DNA from: Maribacter aquivivus
Lineage (GTDB): Bacteria > Bacteroidota > Bacteroidia > Flavobacteriales > Flavobacteriaceae
Length of the DNA: 64,000 nucleotides
Assembly (NCBI RefSeq): GCF_900142175.1
Contig: NZ_FQZX01000001.1
Span: 248,001 to 312,000 of the forward strand
Direction of reading: 5' to 3'
Position 1 is the first letter of the stretch; every line of letters begins with the position of its first letter. Positions 37,589 through 46,549 of the stretch are shown piece by piece. The notes beneath the pieces are model-generated. The model saw only the letters and a list, made by a program, of their open reading frames with translations. It had not been told where the DNA came from and did not search any database. The position numbers and the translations under genes were made by a program.

Positions 37589-38861
37589 AAGCATCTTAAA
37601 AAGAATTGACTGGTTAAGTGTTTTCATCTATTTCGCACTTGTTTTTATTGGCTGGATCAATATTTACTCTAGTACATTTACAGACGAGCATAGCTCCATC
37701 TTTGATTTCAGTACACTTTACGGAAAACAGTTATTTTTTATAGGCGTTAGTTTAGTTACTATAGTTGTGGTACTTGCCTTAGAGGTAAATTTCTACGAAC
37801 GATTTTCTAGTTTACTATACCTCATTTCTATGGTCTCGCTACTAGGGCTGTTTGTTTTTGGTAAAACTATTGCCGGTGCAACATCTTGGTACGACCTTGG
37901 TTTTTTTAACCTACAACCTTCAGAACTTGCAAAAGTGGCTACTGCACTGGCGCTCGCTAAATATCTCAGCGATATACAAACAGATATTAAACGTAGAAAA
38001 GATCAGTTCTATGCTATTCTAATTATACTTATACCAGCTATTTTAATTATACCACAACCAGATCCCGGTAGTGCACTAGTTTTCTTTGCAATGATTTTTG
38101 TAATTTTCAGAGAAGGCTTACCACTTTACTATTTAGTTATTCTACTAAGTTTTATTCTCATTTTTGTTATTACCTTAATGTTTGGTACTGTTTGGCTTAT
38201 TATTGGTCTAGTTCTAATGATTATACTTTTATATGCATTAAAGCGTAAAACATTAAAAATCCCAGTGATTCCGCTTAGTCTTATTAGTGTAGCGGTAATT
38301 CTATTCTCCCTTTCGGTAAATTTCGTTTTCAATAACGTGTTTGAGCAACGACATAGAGATCGCTTTGGACTATGGTTACGATTAGAAAAAGACCCTAACA
38401 AATTAGAGCAGATTAGAAAATCTATAGGATACAATACTTATCAATCTGAAAAAGCAATCGAATCTGGCGGATTCTTCGGAAAAGGTTTTCTTGAAGGCAC
38501 ACGTACAAAAGGAGATTTTGTACCTGAACAGCACACAGATTATATTTTCAGCACTGTTGGTGAAGAATGGGGCTTTTTAGGTACCGCAACAGTAATCATT
38601 CTATTTACCGTATTATTTCTAAGGTTAATCTCTTTAGCCGAACGACAGAAAAATGCCTTTGCCAGAATGTATGGCTATGGCGTTATATCTATTTTATTAA
38701 TACACTACTTTATTAATATAGGTATGGTAATAGGTATTTTACCTACTATTGGTATTCCACTACCCTTCTTTAGTTATGGTGGATCCGGGCTCTTATTCTT
38801 TACTATTCTACTCTTTATTTTCTTGAAATTGGATACGAATAGATTGAAAGAGAGTTTCTAA
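37578..38861 (+). CDS. rodA: Rod shape-determining glycosyltransferase RodA
   Basis: 427 residues, a SEDS-family polytopic membrane protein with about ten helices. Typical segments include LGFFNLQPSELAKVATALALAK, IPQPDPGSALVFF, the conserved EQHTDYIFSTVGEEWG and PLPFFSYGGSGLL. It polymerises glycan strands with PBP2. It starts at a GTG inside mrdA (11-bp overlap), with no better ATG. It ends the elongation block and overlaps the convergent nuclease gene by 4 bp. Confidence 0.95.
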   Translation: MSGRSILKRIDWLSVFIYFALVFIGWINIYSSTFTDEHSSIFDFSTLYGKQLFFIGVSLVTIVVVLALEVNFYERFSSLLYLISMVSLLGLFVFGKTIAGATSWYDLGFFNLQPSELAKVATALALAKYLSDIQTDIKRRKDQFYAILIILIPAILIIPQPDPGSALVFFAMIFVIFREGLPLYYLVILLSFILIFVITLMFGTVWLIIGLVLMIILLYALKRKTLKIPVIPLSLISVAVILFSLSVNFVFNNVFEQRHRDRFGLWLRLEKDPNKLEQIRKSIGYNTYQSEKAIESGGFFGKGFLEGTRTKGDFVPEQHTDYIFSTVGEEWGFLGTATVIILFTVLFLRLISLAERQKNAFARMYGYGVISILLIHYFINIGMVIGILPTIGIPLPFFSYGGSGLLFFTILLFIFLKLDTNRLKESF

Positions 38862-39670
38862 AACTTCCACCCAGTAGTATTCTTACTCCCTTCGAAAGCA
38901 CTTTGTTGTTTTTCTGATAGTTGGGCAAAAAAGTCAATTCCAGTTTCTTTTTCTATCTCATCAACAGACACTACGAAATTACGTAAAGATGTAAATTGAG
39001 GTTTATTCGGCATTAAAAAAGACAGGGTATATATCTTATCTCCCTTTTTACGGGCAATAATCTTATAGAAAGCATCGGGCACATCAACATCTTCTTGTCC
39101 GATCTCTTCTAATCCACTTTCTAACACGCCACCGGTAAACACATATAAAGTTCCATACTGCTTCGCCCAGCGTCTTGTTTGCTGCTCTAAGTCGTTCCAA
39201 ATACCAGCATTGAACTCTCTATCTTGCGGACTTATATTACTTGTATAAAAAGTTTCATTGTATGCCTGTAACGAGAATCTACGATCACCAGCTGGTAGTA
39301 AATGTCCACGATCATAACCAGACCCCTTATAATTACGCCAGTCTGCAGATTTAGAGGAAACATATGGGTCCTCTATAAAATACGGTCGTTTTCTATCATC
39401 ATATGTTAAGTGACTTTTGTCAAGAGTATACGCTACCCACTCTGCTTGTTCATATGGTTCATTATAAGACAATGTAAAATATTCATGATTTACAATTTCA
39501 CCAGTAGTTGACGACGGAAGCAGCTCTTTAGGGAATTCATTTGAAATTGGTTCCTTATCACTATTTGAATAAGTAGCCGGAGTATAAAAGTTTTCAAATA
39601 ACCAAAAGCCAATTACACATACTAGAATTAAAATACTATAAAGAGATCCATTTTTTTTGCGGTATGCCAT
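38858..39670 (-). CDS. Membrane-anchored DNA/RNA non-specific endonuclease
   Basis: 270 residues. N-terminal transmembrane helix (about 9-27), linker, then a NUC1/Serratia-nuclease-type domain. The DRGH motif is at 120-123 (His123 would be the general base). The ISPQDREFNAGIWNDLE stretch holds the metal-binding Asn. It should degrade DNA and RNA on the outer face of the membrane, for nutrients or uptake. Single gene on the minus strand, convergent with rodA and divergent from msrB. Confidence 0.92.
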   Translation of the reverse strand: MAYRKKNGSLYSILILVCVIGFWLFENFYTPATYSNSDKEPISNEFPKELLPSSTTGEIVNHEYFTLSYNEPYEQAEWVAYTLDKSHLTYDDRKRPYFIEDPYVSSKSADWRNYKGSGYDRGHLLPAGDRRFSLQAYNETFYTSNISPQDREFNAGIWNDLEQQTRRWAKQYGTLYVFTGGVLESGLEEIGQEDVDVPDAFYKIIARKKGDKIYTLSFLMPNKPQFTSLRNFVVSVDEIEKETGIDFFAQLSEKQQSAFEGSKNTTGWKF

Positions 39671-39756
39671 ACGCCAAAATTACCTAATTTTGTAAGATAT
39701 ATGATAAATTACCGACCAATAAACCTAGTAAATAAAGTCTAAACGAAAGGAAAATT

Positions 39757-40218
39757 ATGATGTTAACTTGGAAAGATGTAATTCATTTTTCAGTGAATGG
39801 TAACCCTGAGCCTGACAGAAGAGTTGAAAAAACAGAACAGGAATGGAAAGAGATTTTGACACCTGAACAGTTTAGAGTTACTCGAAAAAAAGGCACTGAA
39901 GCTCCGCATTCTGGTGCACTTTGTACTGCTCATGAAGCAGGGAAGTATGAATGTGTTTGTTGCGGCACTCCATTATTTGACTCTACTATTAAATTTGAAT
40001 CTGGTACCGGGTGGCCTAGCTTTACACAACCTATTAAAGAGAATGCTATAAAATATCATAAAGACTCTTCCTTCGGAATGATTCGAGTAGAAGTGATGTG
40101 TAATACTTGCGATGCGCATTTGGGACATATATTCCCTGATGGACCAGAACCTAGCGGATTACGCTACTGCATTAATTCTGAATCTATGCAATTAGAAAAG
40201 GAGGAATCGAATGACTAA
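39757..40218 (+). CDS. msrB: Peptide-methionine (R)-S-oxide reductase
   Basis: 153 residues (or 152 from the second ATG). It has the MsrB zinc site with CxxC at 66-69 and 115-118, the FESGTGWPSF segment, and catalytic Cys138 in LRYCINS. No signal peptide, so it is cytoplasmic. It repairs oxidised methionine in proteins. The gene overlaps msrA by 8 bp, so both stereoisomers are handled by one transcript. A GGAAAA-like sequence lies just upstream of the start. Confidence 0.97.
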   Translation: MMLTWKDVIHFSVNGNPEPDRRVEKTEQEWKEILTPEQFRVTRKKGTEAPHSGALCTAHEAGKYECVCCGTPLFDSTIKFESGTGWPSFTQPIKENAIKYHKDSSFGMIRVEVMCNTCDAHLGHIFPDGPEPSGLRYCINSESMQLEKEESND

Positions 40219-40753
40219 TACAAAATTAGAAATCGCGACAGTTGGCGGTGGCTGCTTTTGGTGTACCGAAGCGGTATTTCAAGAAGTAAAAGGTATACAT
40301 AATGTAGTTTCTGGGTATACAGGTGGAAAAGCTCCAGGAAGACCCACGTATAGAGAAATATGTTCAGGGTTAACTGGTCATGCAGAAGTAGTTCAAGTTA
40401 CTTTTGATCCCACCATCATTTCTTATGAAGATATTCTGATAATTTTCATGACAACCCACGACCCCACCTCTTTAAATAGACAGGGTGCCGATGCTGGAAC
40501 TCAATATCGTTCTGTCATTTATTTTCATAATGACGAACAAGAGAAAAAAGCAAAAATAGTATTGAACGAGATGCAAGTGGTATATGAAAAGCCTATTGTA
40601 ACCGAGTTAAGTCCTTTAGGAATTTTCTATGATGCTGAAGAGGATCATCAAGATTACTACAAGAATAATTCTGAGCAAGGCTATTGCCAGGTTGTTATCA
40701 ATCCGAAGTTGGCAAAGCTTAGAAAGTTACATGCAGACAAGCTTATATCTTAG
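40211..40753 (+). CDS. msrA: Peptide-methionine (S)-S-oxide reductase
   Basis: 180 residues. The catalytic GCFWC motif is at 14-18, with the GYTGG and YEDHQ-type (EEDHQDYY) segments of the family. Cytoplasmic. It reduces Met-S-sulfoxide, complementing msrB, with which it overlaps. A 16-bp inverted repeat follows at 40806-40845. Confidence 0.97.
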   Translation: MTNTKLEIATVGGGCFWCTEAVFQEVKGIHNVVSGYTGGKAPGRPTYREICSGLTGHAEVVQVTFDPTIISYEDILIIFMTTHDPTSLNRQGADAGTQYRSVIYFHNDEQEKKAKIVLNEMQVVYEKPIVTELSPLGIFYDAEEDHQDYYKNNSEQGYCQVVINPKLAKLRKLHADKLIS

Positions 40754-40805
40754 TATGTAGTTCGGTTTATCTTAAGAGATATTCTATTCAACTACAGTAA
40801 TTTTC

Positions 40806-40845
40806 AGTTCACCTTTAAAAACTTAAAACTTTTTAAAGGTGAACT
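40806..40845 (+). terminator. Long inverted repeat after msrA
   Basis: A 16-bp perfect stem (40806-40821 and 40830-40845) with an 8-nt loop. The following T tract is interrupted (TTACTTTT), so it is a likely but not typical terminator. It directly abuts the -7 element of the DoxX-like gene. Confidence 0.6.
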
Positions 40846-40853
40846 TACTTTTG
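40846..40853 (+). promoter_or_regulatory. Candidate -7 element for the DoxX-like gene
   Basis: TACTTTTG fits TAnnTTTG, 29 bp before the ATG. The -33 region would fall inside the adjacent inverted repeat and has no TTTG. Confidence 0.35.
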
Positions 40854-40882
40854 AGTCATCATAACATTAAAACCTACTTATT

Positions 40883-41290
40883 ATGAATTCTCAAAAATCT
40901 TTTTATTACATCGCTTTAGGGCTTTTCGCTATCGCTGTTATAGGTTCTATCATCAATTCATTCTTAAACTATGAGATGGTTGCTGAAACATTTACAAAAC
41001 TTGGCTACCCGGTTTATCTAATACATGTTCTTGGTGTATGTCAATCTTTAGGTCTTATCTTAATTCTGTTCAACAAATCTCATTGGTCTTTAGAATGGGT
41101 ATATGCTGGCTTCTTTATGAATTACACATTGGGTGCTATTGCCCATTTATCTATAAAAGATGGTAACGGAGCATCTGCGGTAATATGTATCGTACTTTTA
41201 TTTGTAACATACATTCAAAGTAAAAAAATACGTAGTACAAATAATGAATTAGCTAAATTTGGAAAACCCGAGCACGCTAAATTTATTTAA
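40883..41290 (+). CDS. DoxX-like membrane protein
   Basis: 135 residues with four hydrophobic helices (about 7-27, 45-66, 70-88, 95-113), the DoxX-like pattern, including the GYPVYLIHVLGVCQSLGLI stretch. Function in Bacteroidota is not settled; relatives are linked to redox or thiol metabolism. Preceded by its own -7 element and followed by a bidirectional terminator. Confidence 0.8.
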   Translation: MNSQKSFYYIALGLFAIAVIGSIINSFLNYEMVAETFTKLGYPVYLIHVLGVCQSLGLILILFNKSHWSLEWVYAGFFMNYTLGAIAHLSIKDGNGASAVICIVLLFVTYIQSKKIRSTNNELAKFGKPEHAKFI

Positions 41291-41303
41291 AATATTTGCA
41301 CAT

Positions 41304-41337
41304 AAAAAAGCCGCTATATAAGTTATATAGCGGCTTT
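41304..41337. terminator. Bidirectional terminator between DoxX-like gene and protease gene
   Basis: A 13-bp stem (41307-41319 and 41325-41337) with a 5-nt loop and an A run on the left. It can serve both convergent genes. Confidence 0.8.
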
Positions 41338-41359
41338 ACTATTTTATAAAATAAGAACT

Positions 41360-43498
41360 CTAATTCTTAACACTAGCTAGTTTACCTTGCTTAATGTTGT
41401 TCATTTTTAAATCTTCTAATACGTTTACAGCTTCTTCAACATAAACATCTTTTGCTAAATTTTTATGCCATCTATTACGCTTTTCACGTAAAACAGAATC
41501 TTTAGTGAACAATTGCTCTTCATAACCTAAAGATTTAAACGTAAGTTTAGAATCATAATCGGTTAACTTTTTAAAGTAGTTCGATTGCTCTTTATCCTTG
41601 TTTTTCTCTTCCTTATAAGTGTCAAAATTTAAAGAAATCTCTGTTTCATCTTGCTCAGCTTTCAACCACTTTGCATTCTCTTCTATCAACTTAATTTGTT
41701 GACTAGTTGCCATTCTTTTTTCACTATCGGCAATAGTTTTCTCATAGTTAATATAACCATCCCAAGCTTTATAATCAGCAGGTGTGATTTTATCCCATCC
41801 TAACGGATTAGATTGATCTCTTTCTCCTAAATCAATATAGCTATATCTGTCTGGTACAACGATATCACTCTTAACACCTTCTAACTGCGTAGAACCACCG
41901 TTAATTCTATAGAACTTCTGAGTAGTAATTTTAATAGCACCTAAATCTCCGTGTTCATTACTACGTAACATATTGTTCAACGGTATAACGTTCTGTACCG
42001 TTCCTTTTCCAAAAGTCTGCTTACTACCTATTACAATAGCTCTTTTATAATCTTGCATTGCAGCGGCTAAAATTTCAGAAGCAGAAGCAGATAATTCGTT
42101 TACTAGAATTACCAACGGGCCATCCCACTGAATTCTTTCATCTTTATCATCATAAACATCTTTGCCTTTATCTTTAGATTGCACTTGAACAATAGGACCA
42201 TCTTTAATAAACAAACCTGCCATTTCAACAACAGTCTTTAAAGATCCACCTCCATTATCACGTAAATCTAGAATTAGACCTTCCATGCCTTCTTCTTTTA
42301 AACGCTCTACTTCTTTAGCAACATCCGTTGCCGCATTTCTTTCGCTATAATCATTGAAATCAACATAGAATTTTGGAAGATTTATAATTCCGAATTTTTC
42401 TTCTCCTTTAATAATATTCGCAGATTTCGCATACGACTCTTCTAACTCAACAACGTCTCTTGTTAAAGAAACAACATCCAAAGAACCATCTACCTTTTTA
42501 ACAGTTAAATCTACAATAGTACCTTGTGCACCTTTTATTAGTTTAATAGCATCGTCTAAACGCATACCTACAATATTTATAGGCTCTTCTCCATTCTGAC
42601 CAACTTTGATAATTTCATCACCAACTTCTAATCGCGCATCTCTCCATACTGGTCCGCCAGAAATAATTTCTACAATTTTTGCCCCTTCAGCTTTTTTCTG
42701 AAGTCTTGCACCAATACCTTCAAACTTACCTGACATGCTGGTATCAAACTTCTCTTTCTCTTCTGGAGCGAAGTAAAATGTATGTGGGTCAAATTCATCT
42801 ACAATAGTATTGATGTATTGTACGAACCAATCTTTACGTTCTAAATCACTTACAAAATCAAAGAACTCATCCAAAGTAGTTTCTGTAGATTTTCTTGATT
42901 CTTCTTCTGCCTCTTTTAGCGAGTGTGCAGTATGATCATGCTCATCTGTACTTTCGATTTCGTCATTCTCCATATGAGAAATTTTAGAATCAAACGTACC
43001 TAAGGTGGCATATTTCAATTGCTTTCTCCAACGTTCTTTAAGCTCTTTTCTATCTGCAGCAAATGGCTCTTCATCATATTTAATACTGATGCTTTCATTC
43101 TCAGAATAATCAAAAGGAGTTTCTAAGACTTCTTTATAAATTCCTTTTGCATCGCCCATACGCTCCATCAATCTTTCATATACTACATTGAAAAATGTGA
43201 TATCTGTATTTTTGATTTCATCGTCTATCTGATACTTGTACTTTTCAAATTCTGCGATATCTGATGCTATAAAATATCTCTTGGTAGGATCAATTACATC
43301 AATAAAATCTTCAAAGACATGTACCGAAAAATCATCATCAAGCGCTTTTGGCTCATAATGTCCTTTTTCTAACACATAGGTTATTAAATCTAACAACAAT
43401 TTATCCTTATCGTCATTTTCAAAAGTCTTATTTGTAAAACTGCATGATGCTACAGCTGCAAGCATCAACAATAGTACGTAGGCTAAATTTCTTTTCAT
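41360..43498 (-). CDS. Carboxy-terminal processing protease (Prc/Tsp, S41)
   Basis: 712 residues from the ATG at 43498. The open frame extends 34 codons upstream, but Met at 43498 starts a clear lipoprotein signal (lipobox AVASC), so it is preferred. Order: an N-terminal Prc helical region, a PDZ domain near FEGIGARLQKKAEGAKIVEI, then the S41 protease with catalytic Ser in NELSASASE and Lys in TFGKGTVQN. The C-terminal DUF3340-like region is charged. It trims or degrades periplasmic proteins at their C-termini. It is divergent from surE. Confidence 0.94.
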   Translation of the reverse strand: MKRNLAYVLLLMLAAVASCSFTNKTFENDDKDKLLLDLITYVLEKGHYEPKALDDDFSVHVFEDFIDVIDPTKRYFIASDIAEFEKYKYQIDDEIKNTDITFFNVVYERLMERMGDAKGIYKEVLETPFDYSENESISIKYDEEPFAADRKELKERWRKQLKYATLGTFDSKISHMENDEIESTDEHDHTAHSLKEAEEESRKSTETTLDEFFDFVSDLERKDWFVQYINTIVDEFDPHTFYFAPEEKEKFDTSMSGKFEGIGARLQKKAEGAKIVEIISGGPVWRDARLEVGDEIIKVGQNGEEPINIVGMRLDDAIKLIKGAQGTIVDLTVKKVDGSLDVVSLTRDVVELEESYAKSANIIKGEEKFGIINLPKFYVDFNDYSERNAATDVAKEVERLKEEGMEGLILDLRDNGGGSLKTVVEMAGLFIKDGPIVQVQSKDKGKDVYDDKDERIQWDGPLVILVNELSASASEILAAAMQDYKRAIVIGSKQTFGKGTVQNVIPLNNMLRSNEHGDLGAIKITTQKFYRINGGSTQLEGVKSDIVVPDRYSYIDLGERDQSNPLGWDKITPADYKAWDGYINYEKTIADSEKRMATSQQIKLIEENAKWLKAEQDETEISLNFDTYKEEKNKDKEQSNYFKKLTDYDSKLTFKSLGYEEQLFTKDSVLREKRNRWHKNLAKDVYVEEAVNVLEDLKMNNIKQGKLASVKN

Positions 43499-43689
43499 AA
43501 AATTATCTTTTACTTTCCTTTTCAATATCTCCGAATTTGAGGGTTGTAAGCAACATATAAAGCTACTTAAACCCCTAAGGTAAAGAAAAAACCATGCCAA
43601 TTAAATGTGCTTAGAACTAATTTTTTGTTAAACGGCATTTCGGGCTTATCATATTTAAAAACGTATTTTTACTACAGAAAGTATATGAT

Positions 43690-44463
43690 ATGGAAAAACC
43701 ACTGATTTTAATAACGAATGATGACGGAATTACTGCGCCTGGTTTACGCATGCTAATTACGATAATGAAAAAAATAGGCGATGTGGTTGTGGTAGCGCCA
43801 GACAGTCCGCAATCTGGTATGGGGCATGCCATTACATTGGATACTGCGCTATTTTCTAAAAAAATGAAAATAGACCTTGACCAAGATGGTATAGATGAAT
43901 ATAGTTGTAGTGGTACACCTGCTGATTGTGTAAAATTAGCGCTTCAAGAAATACTACCAAAAAGACCCGACATTTGTGTTAGTGGCATTAACCACGGCTC
44001 TAACTCTTCAATAAATGTTATTTATTCAGGCACTATGAGTGCTGCGGTAGAAGCGGGAATCGAAGGAATTCCTGCCATTGGTTTTTCATTATGTGACTAT
44101 AGCTGGAACGCTGATTTCTCTCAAGCTCAAGATTTTATTCATGACATTGTCACCCAAGCTTTAGCAAACGGAATTCCGAAAGGCACAGTATTAAACGTGA
44201 ATATACCTAAGCTTAAAAAAGAGGAAATAAAAGGTATAAAAGTGTGTAGGCAGGCAAAAGCAAATTGGAAAGAAAAATTCGATAAGCGAACCAACCCTAT
44301 GGGTAAAGATTACTATTGGCTTACCGGAGAATTTGAATTACTAGACAAAGGTGAAGATACTGACGAATGGGCACTGGCAAACGGATATATTTCTGTTGTA
44401 CCTATCCAATTCGATTTAACTGCCCATCATGTCATTCAAGAATTGAATACTTGGGAGCTTTAG
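43690..44463 (+). CDS. surE: 5'-nucleotidase SurE
   Basis: 257 residues. The metal-binding ITNDDGI is at 8-14, with further conserved SGMGHAIT, CSGTPADCVKLA and VSGINHGSN segments. It dephosphorylates nucleoside monophosphates. It leads a plus-strand run with a small membrane protein and lpxB. Confidence 0.97.
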   Translation: MEKPLILITNDDGITAPGLRMLITIMKKIGDVVVVAPDSPQSGMGHAITLDTALFSKKMKIDLDQDGIDEYSCSGTPADCVKLALQEILPKRPDICVSGINHGSNSSINVIYSGTMSAAVEAGIEGIPAIGFSLCDYSWNADFSQAQDFIHDIVTQALANGIPKGTVLNVNIPKLKKEEIKGIKVCRQAKANWKEKFDKRTNPMGKDYYWLTGEFELLDKGEDTDEWALANGYISVVPIQFDLTAHHVIQELNTWEL

Positions 44464-44508
44464 TAAATCACTGTTTAAATATTTAATTATACCGCACAAT
44501 TATTTTAA

Positions 44509-44793
44509 ATGAATACCAAAAAAGAAATTCTAATAGGCTTTATAGTAGGTATCATAGCAAATGCTCTTGGTACATTACTATACATTCTTATATTTTCAGA
44601 CTTAAGCATTACCGAAACTTTTGAAGCCGCTGTTAATCAAGAACATGTTGGCAGCCTTTTGGCATTAGGCGCTATTCTAAACCTAGTTGCTTTTTTTGGA
44701 TTTCTAAAAATTAAAAGGGACATTAGAGCTAAAGGGGTTTTGATCGCTACAATTTTAACGGCTTTCTTGATTCTTTACTACAAAGTATTTTAA
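44509..44793 (+). CDS. Small three-helix membrane protein
   Basis: 94 residues with three hydrophobic helices (about 6-28, 45-64, 74-92) and short charged loops. Not recognised. It lies 45 bp after surE and ends 1 bp before the lpxB start, so it is translationally linked to lpxB; a role near lipid A synthesis is only an inference from position. Confidence 0.8.
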   Translation: MNTKKEILIGFIVGIIANALGTLLYILIFSDLSITETFEAAVNQEHVGSLLALGAILNLVAFFGFLKIKRDIRAKGVLIATILTAFLILYYKVF

Positions 44794-44794
44794 A

Positions 44795-45916
44795 ATGAAG
44801 TACTACATTATTGCAGGCGAAGCTTCTGGTGATCTTCATGGCTCTAATTTAATTAAGGCGCTGAAGAAACAAGATTCCAATGCTGACATTAGATGTTGGG
44901 GTGGTGACTTAATGCAACAGGCAGGCGGAACTTTAGCCAAACACTACAAAGAATTGGCTTTTATGGGGTTTCTAGAAGTTGTTCTCAACCTAAATGTCAT
45001 TTTTAAAAACATAAAATTCTGTAAGCAAGACATTGCAGCTTTCAACCCTGATGCTATTATTTTTATTGATTATTCCGGATTTAATTTAAGAATTGCTAAA
45101 TGGGCAAAAGAGAACAATTTTTTGACCAACTATTATATTTCTCCTCAAATATGGGCTTCTAGGGAAGGTAGAATAGAGAAGATAAAGGCAACAGTAGACC
45201 ACATGTATGTAATTCTGCCTTTTGAGAAAGAATTTTACGAAAAGAAACACAATTACCCAGTCAATTTTGTAGGGCACCCATTACTAGACGCCATTGACAA
45301 TAGACCAAAATTAAACGAAGCTAAATTTAGATCAGATAACGGCATAGATCAGAGTAAACCAATAATAGCATTACTACCTGGCAGTCGCAAACAAGAAGTT
45401 CAAAAAATGCTTTCTTTGATGCTTTCCTTAACCAACGACTTTGCTGAATATGAATTTGTTATTGCAGGCGCACCTAGTTTAGACAAAGAATTCTACGCTA
45501 CTTTTCTTACCAATGCGAATGTAAAGTTCATTCAAAACAAAACTTACGAATTACTTTCTATATCAACTGCTGCTTTAGTTACTAGTGGCACCGCAACTTT
45601 AGAAACTGCCTTATTTAAAGTGCCACAAGTAGTATGCTACAAGGCAAATTGGATTTCTTATCAAATTGCTAAACGTATTATCACTTTAGAATATATTTCT
45701 TTGGTTAACCTTATCATGAAAAAGGAAGTAGTTAAAGAATTAATACAAGATGATTTCACCAAGCAGAATCTAAAAAAGGAGCTGACCTTAATTTTAGATG
45801 GGGAAGCTAGAAGTAAACAACTGGCTGAATATGATGAGTTAATTGCAAAATTGGGTGGTTCTGGAGCTAGTGCTGAGGCTGCTTCGCTTATCATTGCAAA
45901 TGCTAAAATTTCATAG
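44795..45916 (+). CDS. lpxB: Lipid-A-disaccharide synthase
   Basis: 373 residues, family length. It begins YIIAGEASGDLHGSNLI and contains GFNLRIAKWAK, YISPQIWA, VGHPLLDAI and LLPGSRKQEV, all LpxB signatures. It joins UDP-2,3-diacylglucosamine to lipid X on the inner face of the membrane. Together with lptC and lptE this shows an LPS-type outer membrane. Confidence 0.97.
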   Translation: MKYYIIAGEASGDLHGSNLIKALKKQDSNADIRCWGGDLMQQAGGTLAKHYKELAFMGFLEVVLNLNVIFKNIKFCKQDIAAFNPDAIIFIDYSGFNLRIAKWAKENNFLTNYYISPQIWASREGRIEKIKATVDHMYVILPFEKEFYEKKHNYPVNFVGHPLLDAIDNRPKLNEAKFRSDNGIDQSKPIIALLPGSRKQEVQKMLSLMLSLTNDFAEYEFVIAGAPSLDKEFYATFLTNANVKFIQNKTYELLSISTAALVTSGTATLETALFKVPQVVCYKANWISYQIAKRIITLEYISLVNLIMKKEVVKELIQDDFTKQNLKKELTLILDGEARSKQLAEYDELIAKLGGSGASAEAASLIIANAKIS

Positions 45917-45943
45917 CTTTATTATTTTTAAAAAATAATTCTA

Positions 45944-45951
45944 TAATTTTG
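45944..45951 (+). promoter_or_regulatory. Candidate -7 element for the C40 peptidase gene
   Basis: TAATTTTG fits TAnnTTTG and lies 33 bp before the ATG at 45985. It overlaps an upstream in-frame TTG at 45949, which is thus not the start. Confidence 0.4.
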
Positions 45952-45984
45952 GAGTTACACGTACTACAAGGTACACTCTATTTT

Positions 45985-46548
45985 ATGCGCATATTACCAT
46001 ATTTTATTATCATTTGCTTTTTAGCCAGTTGCGGAGTCAAAAAGACGAGCACTTCTGACAAAGAGCGAAAAATATCTGTTGCTGCCGCAAATAATGCTAG
46101 AACAGGAAATGTTACCGAACCTACAAGAACAGAAGAACGAAGAGCAATAACTTCTTCAACGCACACAAAGGCCGACGAAATTATTAATACTGCCCTTTCA
46201 TTTTCAGGTACACGCTATAAGTTTGGCGGTACCACCAAAAAAGGAATGGACTGCTCTGGTCTATTATATATTTCTTTTGGCGAACATGATGTGCAACTGC
46301 CTAGAACTTCTATTCACATGGCAGAAGAAGGTCATCGTGTTACTGTTAAAAATGTAGAAAAGGGCGACTTGCTATTTTTTAAGACTTCAAGAGGCTCTAA
46401 ACGCATTAACCATGTAGGTATGGTGGTAGGTACAGACAATAACGAAATTACATTTATACACGCATCAACATCACGTGGTGTTACCGTTTCATCTTTACGA
46501 GACGGATTCTGGAACCAAGCATTTGTAAAGGCTACAAGAATATTATAG
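45985..46548 (+). CDS. NlpC/P60 (C40) lipoprotein peptidase
   Basis: 187 residues from the ATG at 45985. Lipobox FLASC (Cys16), a Lys/Ser/Thr-rich linker, then an NlpC/P60 domain with catalytic Cys90 (GMDCSG), His143 (NHVGMVVG) and His159 (FIHAS). It likely cleaves peptide stems of peptidoglycan in the periplasm. It starts 68 bp after lpxB and ends 1 bp before comEC. Confidence 0.94.
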   Translation: MRILPYFIIICFLASCGVKKTSTSDKERKISVAAANNARTGNVTEPTRTEERRAITSSTHTKADEIINTALSFSGTRYKFGGTTKKGMDCSGLLYISFGEHDVQLPRTSIHMAEEGHRVTVKNVEKGDLLFFKTSRGSKRINHVGMVVGTDNNEITFIHASTSRGVTVSSLRDGFWNQAFVKATRIL

Positions 46549-46549
46549 C

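Noticed and set aside
43499..43600. Longer N-terminus of the tail-specific protease
   Set aside because: The ATG at 43498 begins a clear lipoprotein signal; the extension has no family likeness.
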